DNA from: Peronospora farinosa
Lineage: Eukaryota > Oomycota > Peronosporomycetes > Peronosporales > Peronosporaceae
Reading direction: 5' to 3'
NCBI GenBank assembly: GCA_947646735.1
Contig: CANTFK010000986.1
Span: 434,001 to 498,000 of the forward strand
Length of the DNA stretch: 64,000 nt
Shown: positions 1 to 11,636 of the stretch, one piece after another
How positions within the stretch are numbered: the stretch's first letter is position 1
Layout: each line of letters starts with the position of its first letter
Program-made: the position numbers and the translations under genes
The notes under the pieces: generated by a model
What the model was told of the DNA's origin: nothing
Database searches by the model: none
The model's input: only the letters and a program-made list of their open reading frames with translations

Positions 1-3000
1 GTTTCTACTGGAGCCAGCACGAATGAATTTCGTCGTGACAGGGTCGTCGAACCTTCCACAAAGTGATCAATCACCAGAAGAAATGAGTTTGACAGTGGGA
101 AAGATGCATCGATCTGCCAAAGACACACAAAGTCAACGTTAGTACAGTACTGAACAGCACTCTCTTCCTATAAGTAACGAAGTGCTGCGTACCTGGAGAT
201 CAGGAAGTTGCGAGAAATATACGCCATGCTGATGAAATTCCATATGACATTTGGTCATGTCCGCAACACCCTCACATTTCTGGTGCAGTGAGTATGCAGC
301 CACACTATCAGTTAACATGACCAACGCTCGCGCATCGGTTGTTTCGAAATCCTCCAATAACGAAAAGAGACATCCGGTTGTAGTCACAAAGAAGTCCAGC
401 TTTTGCCAATCCGGAGGTGGCGACGACATATACCCGACATCAAAATCAAGGAATCCCCCTTCCTCGAAAATTGGAGTCACAAAAAACGCGACGATGTCGT
501 GAAACGCAGGATAAACACCCAGAAAATTGGTGTTTCTCACTTTCAAATCGTAAACAGAATCTGTCCAATTCATTTTCTGGGTGTACTCAAATTGAAAACC
601 GTCTCCAGGCAGTGGACGAACAATTTCTGCTGCTGTCTGGCAATGAGTAGGCCGCACATCAACCGTTGTAAAGGAAAGTGATGCCACGCTAACCTCCAAC
701 GAATCATCCGTCCGCAAGGTAAACGCTAGTTCAAGCTGCTCCCAGAACAGATCTGCAACGGTATGGTCGCTGTTAGAAATCCGAAGCGCGGCGTCAGAAA
801 ACTTCACTAGAATCTTTAGCCATATAGCATTGCAGTTCTCGCTGCTATAGTGTAGCCCTCCACAAGTAACACATAACGGGTACGTGTCTTCTGCAACAAC
901 GCGCGAGACTTCCTGAAAGTTTTCGTAGATCATTCCTAAGAGAATTGTATACTGCTCAGGGCCAGTTCCTATACTGAGCTCGTTCATCGATAAAGCGAGT
1001 CCAAAGTATGAACTTAATATCGCCTCGGATAAGCTCTCCGGCTCCAAATCAATACGGCCAGTTAGAAGCGAATGATGAAAGAGTGGCGACACTGAGTCAC
1101 GTGTTGTTCCGCTTAGGTCAACCAGCTCAAATTCAAAGAGCCCAACCGAAGACGTTGACATATCTCCATCTCTATGGTCGTGTGATATCACGTTGGAATC
1201 CGTCGCAACTCGTGCATCATGAAATTCTGCATCCTCAGCCACAAATAGTGGTGCCATAAGATGCTGAGACATTCCGGCAACTTCATGGCGTATTTGCTCC
1301 ATCGAATCGAATTGTGCTTGCATGCTATTCGTCGGTGTACTTGCCAGGAAGTGCAGACTATCGCAGCCACCACTATCAAGCGCATCTCCTTCAGCTTTTG
1401 CTTCGTCGAGTGCATAGTCTACTTTGAGAAGATACTGCGTGAGCTGCTCCAACTGCTGATCCAATTGGACAATCTTATTGTGAATAATCTTCACCGCATT
1501 TTCGGCTGCTGGAAGAGCCTGAAAACCTTCATGCAGGTAGTTCTGTGCTTGTTGCGTGGCATTCCGAAGATCAATAAACAACTGGCTACGGTTGCTTAAG
1601 ATGCGCGAGCGCTGGTTTTTGATTTGCCGCCTTAAATTTCTAAGCTCTGTTCGTCGGGAAAGCTGTGCCTTTGCTGCAGACGCACCAGCGAATGCTGAGC
1701 CTTGTGACAAACGTGCTTCGTCGGCAAAGGTACCGTTCTGCAAGAAAGCAGATGCCAAAGGATCGACACCACTGCTCCAAAACCGAGCATTTGTCGAACG
1801 AAAAATGATGCTATCTCGCGAGAACGAGCTCCGTGGCAGCGCAAATGTCAAGTCATTTCCGACAACTTCAAAGTACACATTCCCCTTCTGATGTCTAGTG
1901 GTAGAAGAGCCCATTGCATTAACGCGCTCTTCTACCTCGGTCACCACCGCATTGATGTACATGTGTAAGAGCTCCTCTAATGACACAGGAAGCGCTGCGG
2001 TGTTTACCATGTAGTATTTTAATACAGAGCTAGCCATTTCATGGCTCGGGCTTTCACCTAGCGGATTGACGAGAGTATTGTAAAAGTTGTCAAGAAAGTA
2101 GTGGTAAAATTGCTTGAATACCCGGTGCAGGTACACAACGCAAACTGAGTCCAACCGAATACGAACCACGACCCCTCCATCACAGCTTTCTGGAGAGTTG
2201 ATCACGAAGTCGATGACATTTTTCACACCGAAAGATCCCCCGTCAGCTACTCCGTCAAACATATCTCCAGGCGAGCCAACAGATTGCCGGTTCGGTAGCG
2301 CTGCTTCAACAGGCAAAGATCCACTCGGATTGGTCAAATCAATCAGCTGCAAATTTCGCATGCTGCCCTTGATCTGAAACTTTCTCCTGCCACTCACAGT
2401 AGCACCAGACCCGCAAGCTTGCAGTGACATACTTGAAACATCCAGGCGAGCAATTGTTCGAATAGGCGATAAAGCATCGAGAGAGGCACCTGGTGTTTCA
2501 TCACGGTGCTTAACATTAAGCTGCAAACCATGCGCAACTGACAAACTGATGACAACCTCGTCATTTAAGCACGTTGAATCGTTCAACACTGTCGAAAACG
2601 CTTGAGATCCCAACTTTGACAGATTGAGTCGGAAATCATCGAGTTCGTACCCCCAGCTGGTCGACAGAATCAAACCTAGCAAATACCTGTTATGAAGTCC
2701 TCCAATCCACGCCAGAACCATTTCTATATCCGGAAGAAATAAGTCTCCAGACAAGCGCTGGATAGATAAAATGACACGAGAAGTTTGGTGATCGAACCGT
2801 AAGACTGATGGCATATTTTTTTCTACTGCCCAGCTTTCGTTCAGGTAAGCAAGATCTGTCTGCAACCTGGCACTTAGAGCAGGCGTGAGTAAACCTGGTT
2901 TTCCAGTGACTTGAAAGATTACATTATCACCTTCTCGGAGTGAGACTGACGATGCGCTGAAACTGTGAGAATGAGTTGTCGTGCATACCCGTGACAACCA

Positions 3001-5552
3001 TTCCACATCGTTGATAGACAGTACAAATGACGTCTGGGTAGCCTGCCCTGGCCGATCATCAGTTACACATATCTCAATGTCAGAAGTCTTAATAGACCAC
3101 CTTCTTTGACAAATTAGATTTCCACACCCCACATCAGGACCTAGATTTCGATCAGGCTCATGAGCTGCCTTGTCCGGCAAATAAAAACTCCACTTTCCCA
3201 GTACCCAGAAAAGATTTTCAAGCTCTACCACTGTCCAGTCGATTCGTATCGTAGAGAGTCCAGCTTCATAGTTGTACATAGCAGTTTCCTTTTCGGGCTC
3301 ATATTCTTGTTCGTCGTAACAAAGCGCTCCATCGCACAAAGAACAGTGCTTGCAAAAATAATATTCTGTACACCATTGCGTTCTTGAGTGGCTCATTTTC
3401 GTGAGCAAAAGGTTGTCCACAATCACAATCTCATGCGCGCCTTTTACGTCATTCCAGTTCTTCTGGGCTTGCAGCGACGCCAAGCTCTTGCCAATTGAGA
3501 ACAAGCGGAAACTTGTCCGAAAATTACTCCTTACAAATTCACGACGATCAGGCTCAGACGTTTCAACCGACAGATTTATAAACTTAATGCCAAAACAAAA
3601 TCGATCATGAAGCCCGAACACAAAACATATCTTCTCCATCTTAATTCCGACATGTGCGATCGGAGCAATCTGTGCCTCATCGTACGCAACCGATTTTCTT
3701 GGATGCGATAGATTCCACTGGTTCCACCACCAATACATCGGCGCAAACAGAGTCATCCACATGACCAGCGTCTCATCTTTAATGAACATCATGATACTGC
3801 CTATCTGGACGTCCAGTGCAGGCTGGTGCCCAACAAGGCGGCTTTGATAGGCAGGAACGACACAAGATATTCGAACAATAGGTGCCTCCATCACAGTTGA
3901 GCTGGCATCTTCGTGACTTTGACTTGCGTGGTCAATAATGCTGTAGCTTTCGCTGCGCTCAGCAACCTCGTACATGTATAATGACTGAACACTAAGCTGA
4001 ATCTCGTCTTCAACGCATGACTGCTTGATAACTCCAATGGTGTTTCCTAGAATCCATATCCAATGTGTCCCTCCGACAGTCTTTTCCTCTGTCGCAACGG
4101 ATTCTCGAGCAGAAAAAAATATCCCTGCTCCATACCGTAATTCTGCTCGCACGGAAAGACTCGGAGGGGTGATAGCATCCTCAAACTCATCATCGTCATC
4201 GTCATCGCCTACCGCTGCTAAAGTAAACGTTTCTCCCACCACTGCATCCAAACAGTCGGTCAGTAGCCACTGCTTAGCATATGAAAGCACCATCAAGAAA
4301 CCATCCGGTCGCGATACCTGCTGCTGTGTCAATGTGGCTAAGCGATCGTATTCGTCGTAAGGCGTCCTCACTTCAATCAGAATGGCATACAAAACGTCGA
4401 TATGCTCCGGTCCAAAATGCACTCGGGGCTGGTTGACTGGCAGTGCGACTCTTTCTTTGCTACTCGTATTGTTTGCAGCACACATTCCGCATTTTTCTGC
4501 AATACTTCCAGGCTTACAGCCGACATCTATATCTAGCTCCACGTCGGGAAACGCAGCATTAACGCTGTGATAATACAAACTTGCCTACAACCAGTACACA
4601 CCATCAGCAACCCTGCGAAAGCCGAACCAGCAGGAAAACACTTGCAATACCTTTACAGTGCTGCACCACTCGTGAAATAAATATTTTCGGTGTATCCTGG
4701 AAGAACTACGTTCACATTCTGAACCTGTACTTCTCTGCTTGTCTGGATACTCAATATAGGCTGCAACACCCTCTGTTCTCAGCAGCTACGAATCCGCAAG
4801 CAGAACACCACGAGTTCGTCAGTCGACTCACCCTCTATTGTCTCGTACAATATAGTCCCAAACCTTTCTCGATTCCATATTCGCATTGGACTGCGGCGTA
4901 AACTCCAGTTCCCATTCTGCATTGGTGTTGGTCAAACTGACGTATGCAATTTCCAACGTGCCGCTTCCCGGTTGCTAACAATAATATCACAGCAGCATAA
5001 TAGTCAGTCGAGAGTCTCATTTCTCCTGCATCTCCAATATCGTAACTTCTCGCACCTGCGCTAGAGAACTCGGGTCGCAGTCGTACCGTATCTGCACGTT
5101 CGACAGTTCAATCTGCACGTTGCCAATGATATGAGACACTAATCTCGAAAGATAAGTCCAATCTATTACCAGCATGGAATCAGTCCATAAATCCTCTAGA
5201 TAGTGATATATTACAACATAGAGACGACCCTACCGTCTCCATTGCTGTCGGCAATGCTCGTATCCACCGTCTCTTCCAGTTCTTGTGTCTCTGCATGGCT
5301 CACCTTGGACGTCTGATGCAGTAGTATGCGGATACCCTGTGCTTTAATCTGTACTGGCTGCGTCCATAGCGCACGCCACGGGATCTGGATACTCAAGTGG
5401 TCGATGGCGCCTTCGCCGTGCGACAACCGCAGCTGTAGATCCTGAAACGACAGGTCGCCCTGCCATAGACTCATCTTAAGCATATTTGAGTCAAAGGTCA
5501 CAAACTTGCCCAGTAATCGCTGCAGTAGCAGCGCCACCGCGTGCTGAAGCAT
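1..5552 (-). CDS. VPS13: VPS13-family bridge-like lipid-transfer protein, N-terminal part (runs off the window)
   Basis: Exon 1 (5552-5234) encodes a chorein_N domain: it starts MLQHAVALLLQRLLGKFV and continues with L-rich beta strands, an IPW motif and a PVQIKAQGI strand, the start of the lipid-transfer groove of VPS13 proteins. GT-AG introns read by eye join exon 2 (5195-5056; NVQIELSNVQIRYD, typical of VPS13), exon 3 (4974-4864) and the long exon 4584-193; a further exon starts at 113 and leaves the window. Exons 1-3 join in phase; the 4863-4585 interval may hold one more small exon. The long exon adds over 1450 residues, with a coiled-coil stretch near 1430-1660 and an acidic run near 4190-4210. 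The family moves phospholipid between membranes at contact sites. The C-terminal adaptor and PH-like domains are not in view. Family assignment is firm; the paralogue is unknown. Confidence 0.85.
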
Positions 5553-5741
5553 CCTGGCTGCAGCTGGTCTCTTGCTTTCTTACAGTATTGCCCAAGAGTG
5601 AATGTTGGGTTTTTTCAAACGGATCGTATATCCCATTTGTTTGTTGAAAAACACCCATGTATATTCTAACAAGACGTTTTTTTCACGTTTTTTTGAATCG
5701 CAGTTTAAAAAGTTCAATCATTTCAACACAACTGGTGAAAG
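5553..5741. promoter_or_regulatory. Divergent VPS13/Derlin intergenic promoter region
   Basis: Only 189 bp separate the two divergently oriented start codons, so both promoters must lie here or within the flanking 5' ends. A TCATTTCAACA stretch about 15-20 bp before the Derlin ATG loosely resembles the oomycete initiator (consensus around TCATTY followed by pyrimidines). No TATA box stands out. The assignment is inferred from position. Confidence 0.4.
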
Positions 5742-6822
5742 ATGGCGGGAAGCATTGAGACTTGGTACTATGGACTACCGTACGTCACGCGCTTTTACCT
5801 GTCGGTGTGCTTTGGTTCCACGCTGCTAAATACACTGGGTTTACTGAACCCACAGTCGCTCTATCTGGACTTTGATCTCGTGTGGCAACGTTTCCAGCTC
5901 TGGCGCCTCATGACGTGCTTTATCTATCTCGGGAGCTTTAGTTTTCCCTTTCTCATGCAGCTCATGATCTTGTGCGTGGAAGCTCTACCCTCTTGTTGTT
6001 TATATATTGGCACTATTGACTAAAGGTGTACGCAGGACTAACTACTCATCTCGACTGGAGGAGGACCCCTTTCCGGGCGGCGGTGGTCCCACCGCTGACT
6101 ACGCCTTTATGCTGTTCTTCGGAGCTGCTGTGTTATGGGTGGGTATACGACACTTTTACTGATGACGGCGAACTACATATGAACGTCCAGCGTGCTATGC
6201 ATTTGATGACGTGCTTACTGGAGACTGACGTTGTTTTGTTTTGCAGGTGGTGGCGTTTTTCATGGACCTCCCATTCCTTGGCACGTCCCTCATCTTTATG
6301 ATCGTCTATGTTTGGAGTCGGCGGAATCCGACGGCGCCCGTCGCAATTTGGGGTACGGTACAGCGCTTACTTCTCGTCGGTGACAAGTTTACACTAAACG
6401 AAGTCACTGTCTGTTGCTTGCAGGTTTTCGCTTCGAAGGCCTCTACCTGCCGTGGGCGCTGATTGCGTTCACTGTGCTCATTGGCGGCAACCCTATGATG
6501 GATGTCTTTGGGGTTATCGCTGGTCACTTGTACTACTTCCTGCTGGAAGTGTTGCCAGCGATTAAGGGCTGGAACTTGCTGCAGACCCCTGCTGTATTGT
6601 ACGATTATGTTTGTTTGCTCATTGTGAGAACTGCACATAGCTGCTGTATTAAGAAAATGCCACTGTATACTTTTTTTGCGCAGCATCAATCTGTTCCCGT
6701 CTCCTCAAGTTGCTGGTGGTGCAGTTCCGATCATTGGTACGCGAGGAGCTGCAGGCCGAGGCGCGATTCCTCAGGGTGGTGGCTATGCCTGGGGTACTGG
6801 AAGACCGCTCGGTACGGATTGA
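5742..6822 (+). CDS. Derlin (Der1-like ER-associated degradation factor)
   Basis: Five exons join in frame: 5742-5971, 6036-6138, 6247-6352, 6424-6598 and 6684-6822 (introns 64, 108, 71 and 85 bp, all GT-AG), giving 753 nt and 250 residues, the usual Derlin length. The start MAGSIETWYYGLPYVTR, the rhomboid-type WR in QLWRLMT, the VYVWSRRNP loop and a GxxxG in GVIAGHLYYF are family hallmarks. Several hydrophobic segments fit a multi-pass ER membrane protein. Derlins are inactive rhomboid proteases that thin the ER membrane and help retrotranslocate misfolded proteins to p97/Cdc48. The glycine-rich tail ends in WGTGRPLGTD, which fits the p97-binding SHP box. It is divergent with the VPS13 gene. 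Ending exon 4 at 6598 is the choice that keeps phase. Confidence 0.9.
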
Positions 6823-7480
6823 TAAAGCGAATGGAGCAGCGTACAGGGATGGTGAAAGATGAACAGCGTCGTGGTTCATTAAGTTGTCTTTCCCGTAAGC
6901 AAAGTAGCTTTGGTTTTGTGGTACGATACGCAGTATGTAGCTTTTGCCGATAGGGTACTCACAAGGTGACACAAGATGCTTTTTCGACCACTCTCTCATA
7001 ATCGATAATATCAATTTATATTGATAAGAACTAACAAACTTTATGGTATAGAGAAATGTGAATTATACAAATTTCCAGTAAATAGGTCGTTTTTTGTCGT
7101 TTAATTGGAGCAGACTTACTTAAATTCAGTTGCTACAGTATTTGAATATTGTGATCAGCAGTTTTGTAATCGGGTAAAATAATGCGGTACTTATCATCCA
7201 CCCCTTTGTAAATCCGCTTAAACCTAATTTTCAAAATGCCAACTTATTGATATTTCAAAAAAAACGTCACGGTTTTCATAAATTTAGGACTGTCTAATCT
7301 AGTGCTTCTAACTTCACTAGCTGTTGCTGCTAAGGCTGCTGGTGTTACAGCTGTTACTTGACGACAACAGATTAAGGCATTGTGCATGTCTGTTTGCAAA
7401 TCCGATATTGCCATACAACGAATTAACGTAAGAGTTTGTAAATACATACAGTAACAAAAAGACTGTTGAAAAGCGGAACT
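6823..7480. other. AT-rich intergenic DNA downstream of Derlin
   Basis: No convincing gene. Short open frames here lack recognisable domains. A stretch near 7255-7320 (AACGTCACGG, then TAGTGCTTCTAAC) resembles 39610-39660, so part of this is a diverged dispersed repeat. Confidence 0.5.
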
Positions 7481-7639
7481 TCGTATCTAGCCGGTACTAG
7501 ATGTACGCCGGTGAAGTCTGCTAGGTAGTTGTAGAATAGTCGACTACGAGTTAGTTCCAATATGTTCGATGCGTAGGTAAACGTGTGGCAGCGACAGAGC
7601 CCCCTGCACTGAGGAGAATCACTTTGCGATCGGTAAGGC

Positions 7640-7728
7640 ACTGAGGAGGCTCGCGGCGGCGGGCCGAAACGCGTCTGGCACGCGTCCGTAAGTAAAGTCA
7701 TATCGTCATGCGTTCTGACTTTCCTACA
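7640..7728 (+). repeat. Old copia LTR remnant next to copia-1
   Basis: The stretch containing GGGCCGAAACGCGTCTGGCA matches the 3' part of the copia-1 LTR (GGCCGAAACACGTCTGGCAC at about 7930-7950) with several differences, and ends CTTTCCTACA much as the copia-1 LTR ends CTTTCTTACA. It is a separate, older partial LTR of the same family; its 5' end may reach back to about 7480 but I could not fix it. Confidence 0.55.
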
Positions 7729-7750
7729 AGCACGAACATCACTGTCATAA

Positions 7751-7998
7751 TGTTGGAATGTGCAAGTTGCACCTGGTATCGACTTTAGAGCTCTAACCTA
7801 CGGTAGGATATACGGAATGATGTAGAGGCTTCATATGCTTCTATGGATGTGATAGATCTTAGAAATAGGAAGATGATCGGGTGGTTTTCACTTGTAAATT
7901 GGCAAAGCCACTGACGAGGCTCCGGCGGGGGCCGAAACACGTCTGGCACGCGTTAATACACAAGTCATTCGTGTTAACTTTATTCTTACTTTCTTACA
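7751..7998 (+). repeat. 5' LTR of copia-1
   Basis: Starts TGTTGGAATGTGCAAG and ends TTTCTTACA. Nearly identical to the 3' LTR through the segment from TACGGTAGGATATACGGAAT to the CACGCGTTAATACACAAG stretch. The following AATTATAAGCCCAATGACGG parallels the post-LTR sequence of copia-2 (GTTACGAGCCCAACGACTGG), so it is probably the primer-binding region. Confidence 0.8.
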
Positions 7999-8162
7999 AA
8001 TTATAAGCCCAATGACGGATCACAAGACGCCGAATCAGCACTGGCTTTAGTAGGACAGCGAGAGTTTCAACGGGACTTGGAGCATCTCCAGCGTTTTCAC
8101 CGCGTGCTGCCGCCGTCGTTAAGGATGCGCCGGCCCACGAAAGGGGCTAGGCGAAGGAGGAC

Positions 8163-9260
8163 AAGATTCTCGCGATGCTCGATGCGCTCTCGTCGCGCAT
8201 GGAACGCATGAATTATTTTTTCATGAAGGCGAGCCAGATCAATCTCGTTGAAGACGATCGTTTATGCGTGTGGCCATCGAGAGTGGCTTGTTTGCATCGG
8301 CGCTCGGCGCGAACCTCGGTGCGGCAACGATGCAAATCGATGCGCACGAGCAACCTGAACGGAAGCCGCCGGCCAGAGCGCCGCTCGTGCGCGCTTCGAC
8401 GCCAAGTCAGGAGTACTCGCCATTTCACTCGTTTGGCCCTCGCTTCCCGGCATTGCCGCCGCAGCCGCAGCAAGTGCATACACGTGCACCAGCCGATGCG
8501 CCAGCGCAGGTGGCAGCGACGGTCAAGGAATACATCGCTGGTGCGTATGGCGCGGCTCACGCCGCAACGCAGCCATCGAGATACGAGCATCAGCATATGC
8601 TCGTCGGGACGCCGAACGCGCGGCAGCGGAAGCTAACAGTGCGCAATTTCTATGGAATTGAGCTTTACCGCGGCCTCGGCTCGGGTTTCTACGACTGGGG
8701 ACGCACGTTCCTCCACAGGTCAACATGGCGCAAGCGGCGTATGGATTGCTGTGGACGTAGGACGTTAAATTTGACCTGCTCGGACACTATCTGAGCGGAA
8801 CCGCCGAGCGCTAATACTACAAGCAAGTTGATACGTGGTGGATCGAGCATCCGACGCTTGACTATGTGATAAGACGGATGCTTGCCACGCTTAGAACGTC
8901 CATCACTGCTGCGCAAGCCATGAAGTTGTTCGCACAGCGGAAGGATCCTATGCGCACGTGGCCCGAGCACTTCGTGTACCTAATGGCGGTCGGCGACACA
9001 AGAGGCGGCGCGGACTCGCTCGTGTTTGACAACATAGCGGACATCGACCCCACGGGTCGGCAGAGCTCGCGCTAGTGCTTAAAGCCAAGTAAGACCCATA
9101 TCGAATCGACCATCTCCGGCGCGGCGAGGAGCTCGCGCATTTTGCGCAGTTCATCGAGACGACAGCCACGTCCATCGGTCAAGAACCCGTAGCGGCACAC
9201 ATCGATGCGCCAGTGCAGCGGAAGGGTACGCGCAAGTGACATGGCTCGGGCAAGGACGGG
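8163..9260 (+). pseudogene. copia-1 gag remnant
   Basis: Fragments in shifting frames match the copia-2 gag: RQRKLTVRNFYGIELYRGLG here corresponds to RQRRLTIRKSDGSELYRDFG there, followed by a WWIEHPTL-like segment and ITAAQAMKLFAQRKDPMR. At least three frame changes are needed to read through, and a stop interrupts the segment near 8811. The product would have been the capsid protein. Confidence 0.7.
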
Positions 9261-9353
9261 CTCATTTAAGCGTATTGCCGATCGAGCGCCAGCAGCAACA
9301 CTAACGGTGGCGAGGCTGCGCATCCAAAGAACGAGGACAGGGAAGAAAGCGGT

Positions 9354-10800
9354 ATGTTGCTGGCTCTGACGGAGCGCAAGCCGCGAACGCGCGAAACGCG
9401 CGCGGGCTGCAAAAATAGCGTAATGAGTTGTGCAATGCTGTTGGCAGCGACGAGGGCGATGATCTGGATCCTCGATAGCGGATCGAGTCGGCACTTGGTG
9501 CAAGACGCATCGCTGCTGCTTGACGCCAAATGCTGCAGCCACGAAATCGCGATGGCGAACGACGATGCACTTGAGCTCAGGCAGGTCGGAAGCGTGCGTC
9601 TTCGCGTAATGGCTGAAGGCGTGGAGCGCGTCGTGACGCTCACCGATGTCTTCTTGGCGCCGCAGCTATTCTGCATTATCATATCGTTCGGGAAGATGGA
9701 GCAGAAGGGCTTCAAGCTTTCGTACAGCAGCTGCGCTCGATCGCTTGTGCGAAGAAGCAACGGAGCAGCCGCATTTGACGTCAAGACAAATATTAACGTG
9801 CTCTTTGTCGTCACGGCGACAGCGCGGCGTCAGCCGACGTGATCATGGCGGTGCTCACGGCTGACGACGTTGCGATAGATTTGGCGAGAGACGTGCAAGT
9901 GGGATCGCTAACCCACTTCCACCAACGCCTCGGGCACATATCGAACGACACGATTTTGAGCGCATCGCACGCAACCCGAGCTCTGGCATCAAGCTCACCG
10001 AACGATGTCGCCTCACATGCGCGACGTGCGTGACGCGCATACAGAGCAAACAGACGCAGAATGCGCATAGCCAGCAAGTTAGCGGCGCGTATTCACCAAT
10101 TGAGCGTGTCGAGGGAGCGATTTGTTCGGACCTTAAAGGTCCTCTTATGCCGAGGGAACGCTTGGGCAACCGATACGTGGTCAACTTTGGTGACCACAAA
10201 AGCAACTACTGTAGTGTGTTCTTGGCCAAGAGCAAGAACCAAGCAGCCAAGAAATATGAGCATAATATGGCGATTATTCAGACGACGCTTAGGATGCAAG
10301 ATCTGGTCTTGCGCACCGATGGAGGAGGTGAAAAATGGAAACGTAGACCTACCCTTCCAAACGACCAGCTTCGCGCACCAGATTTGCGAAGCGCGCAATC
10401 ATGCAACCAACGGCAAGGCAGAAAGAATGCACAGTAAGTGCTTAACATGTCGAGGTAGATGATCTTCGCGTGCAACATGCCGCTCTTCTTCTGGGGTGAC
10501 GCTGTCGACTATGCGACGTACATTTTGAATTGCAGCCCTACGAGCGTATACGAGCGATGCGCATCTCCGTACGAAGTGCTGACGAAGACCTTTCAGATCT
10601 GCGTGACATCGTCGTTTTGGGTCGACGTGCGGACGTACGACGGGACCCGGGGAAGAACTCGCTAGCTCCACGATCGGAAGAAGGGCAGATCATCGGCCTC
10701 AACGATGAGACGAAGGTTACCGAGTGTACCTCCCAAAGAGCAACATCGTCATCACGACGCAGCACGTGAAGGACACCTCGACACTGTCAGCAGAACATAA
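9354..10800 (+). pseudogene. copia-1 protease and integrase remnant
   Basis: The protease active site reads WILDSGSSRHLVQD (about 9464-9505), the copia D-S-G form. It is followed by a GAG-pre-integrase segment FHQRLGHISNDTI (about 9918-9957) and integrase pieces GAICSDLKGPLM, RYVVNFGDHKSNY and, further on, FFWGDAVDYATYILNCSPT. The pieces lie in different frames and are separated by stops, so no intact polyprotein is possible. Confidence 0.75.
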
Positions 10801-11169
10801 CGAATGACTTCTGCGCGGAATCATTGGCCCTGTCGTGCGCAGAGACGCCGTGAGTGCGACGAATTCGGGACCTTCACCTGTGCTAGCCCAATAAGCAACG
10901 GAAGCGACGAAGTTGAGCGCCGAAAGCAGCAGCAGAACCGCGCGGACAAAGGCAATGAAGAAACGATGGCAGCGGCAGCCGCATACGACACATGGTGCTG
11001 CCAAGCGCGCATGAGGCGCAGCGAAGCTGGAAGAGCCTACGGCGATACCCGACGTCGTCAACCTCGCTTACGAGAAGAACCCGATAAACTATGCAGAATC
11101 AATGCGCAGTTCGAAGCGCGCGGAGCGGGAGGTCGCAATGCGCGAGAGATTAGCGCGATTTAGGACAAT

Positions 11170-11636
11170 GGCGTCTGGCGCGTGACGAAGAGAGGCGTGG
11201 GATCAAACCCGTTGCACTCTAAATGGGTCTATAAGATAAAGACGGGATCCGACGGCGAGCTGGAACGCTACAAAGCACGGCTAGTTGCGTGGCGACGAGC
11301 AAGTGCTTGGCGTAGACTACAGTCTTACGTTCGCGACGGTGATGGACACCAGCACTGTCAAGGTGGTGAAAACTCTCGCGGCATTTTAAGGTGTGCCGGC
11401 CAAGCATGGCGACATCCCAAACACGTATGTAAAGGTGGACAAGAAAGCTCACCTAAAGATTTGCTTTCAATTGCCGCGCGGGGTGGACGTGTCCGACGAC
11501 ACACTGCGCGAGATCGGCGCCGCGAGCTCTTGTGAGATCGTTCTCGAGCTTCGCAAAGCGTGTATGGCTTGAAGCAAGCGGAACGCTTCTGCTGCTCCAT
11601 GCGCGGCTTACGGACGCTGGGTTTGTTCAGTGTGTT
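11170..11636 (+). pseudogene. copia-1 reverse transcriptase, N-terminal part (split by an insertion)
   Basis: HSKWVYKIKTGSDGELERYK is the conserved start of copia reverse transcriptase. The frame is lost just after, and the region ends with codons reading Q-C-V at 11628-11636. The partner half resumes at 13287 with I-N-I-C-L-Y-F, so the copia frame is restored if the intervening sequence is ignored. Confidence 0.75.

Noticed and set aside
9266..9814. 182-codon minus-strand frame overlapping the copia-1 protease
   Set aside because: It is antisense to the DSG-containing protease segment; the plus-strand similarity explains the region.
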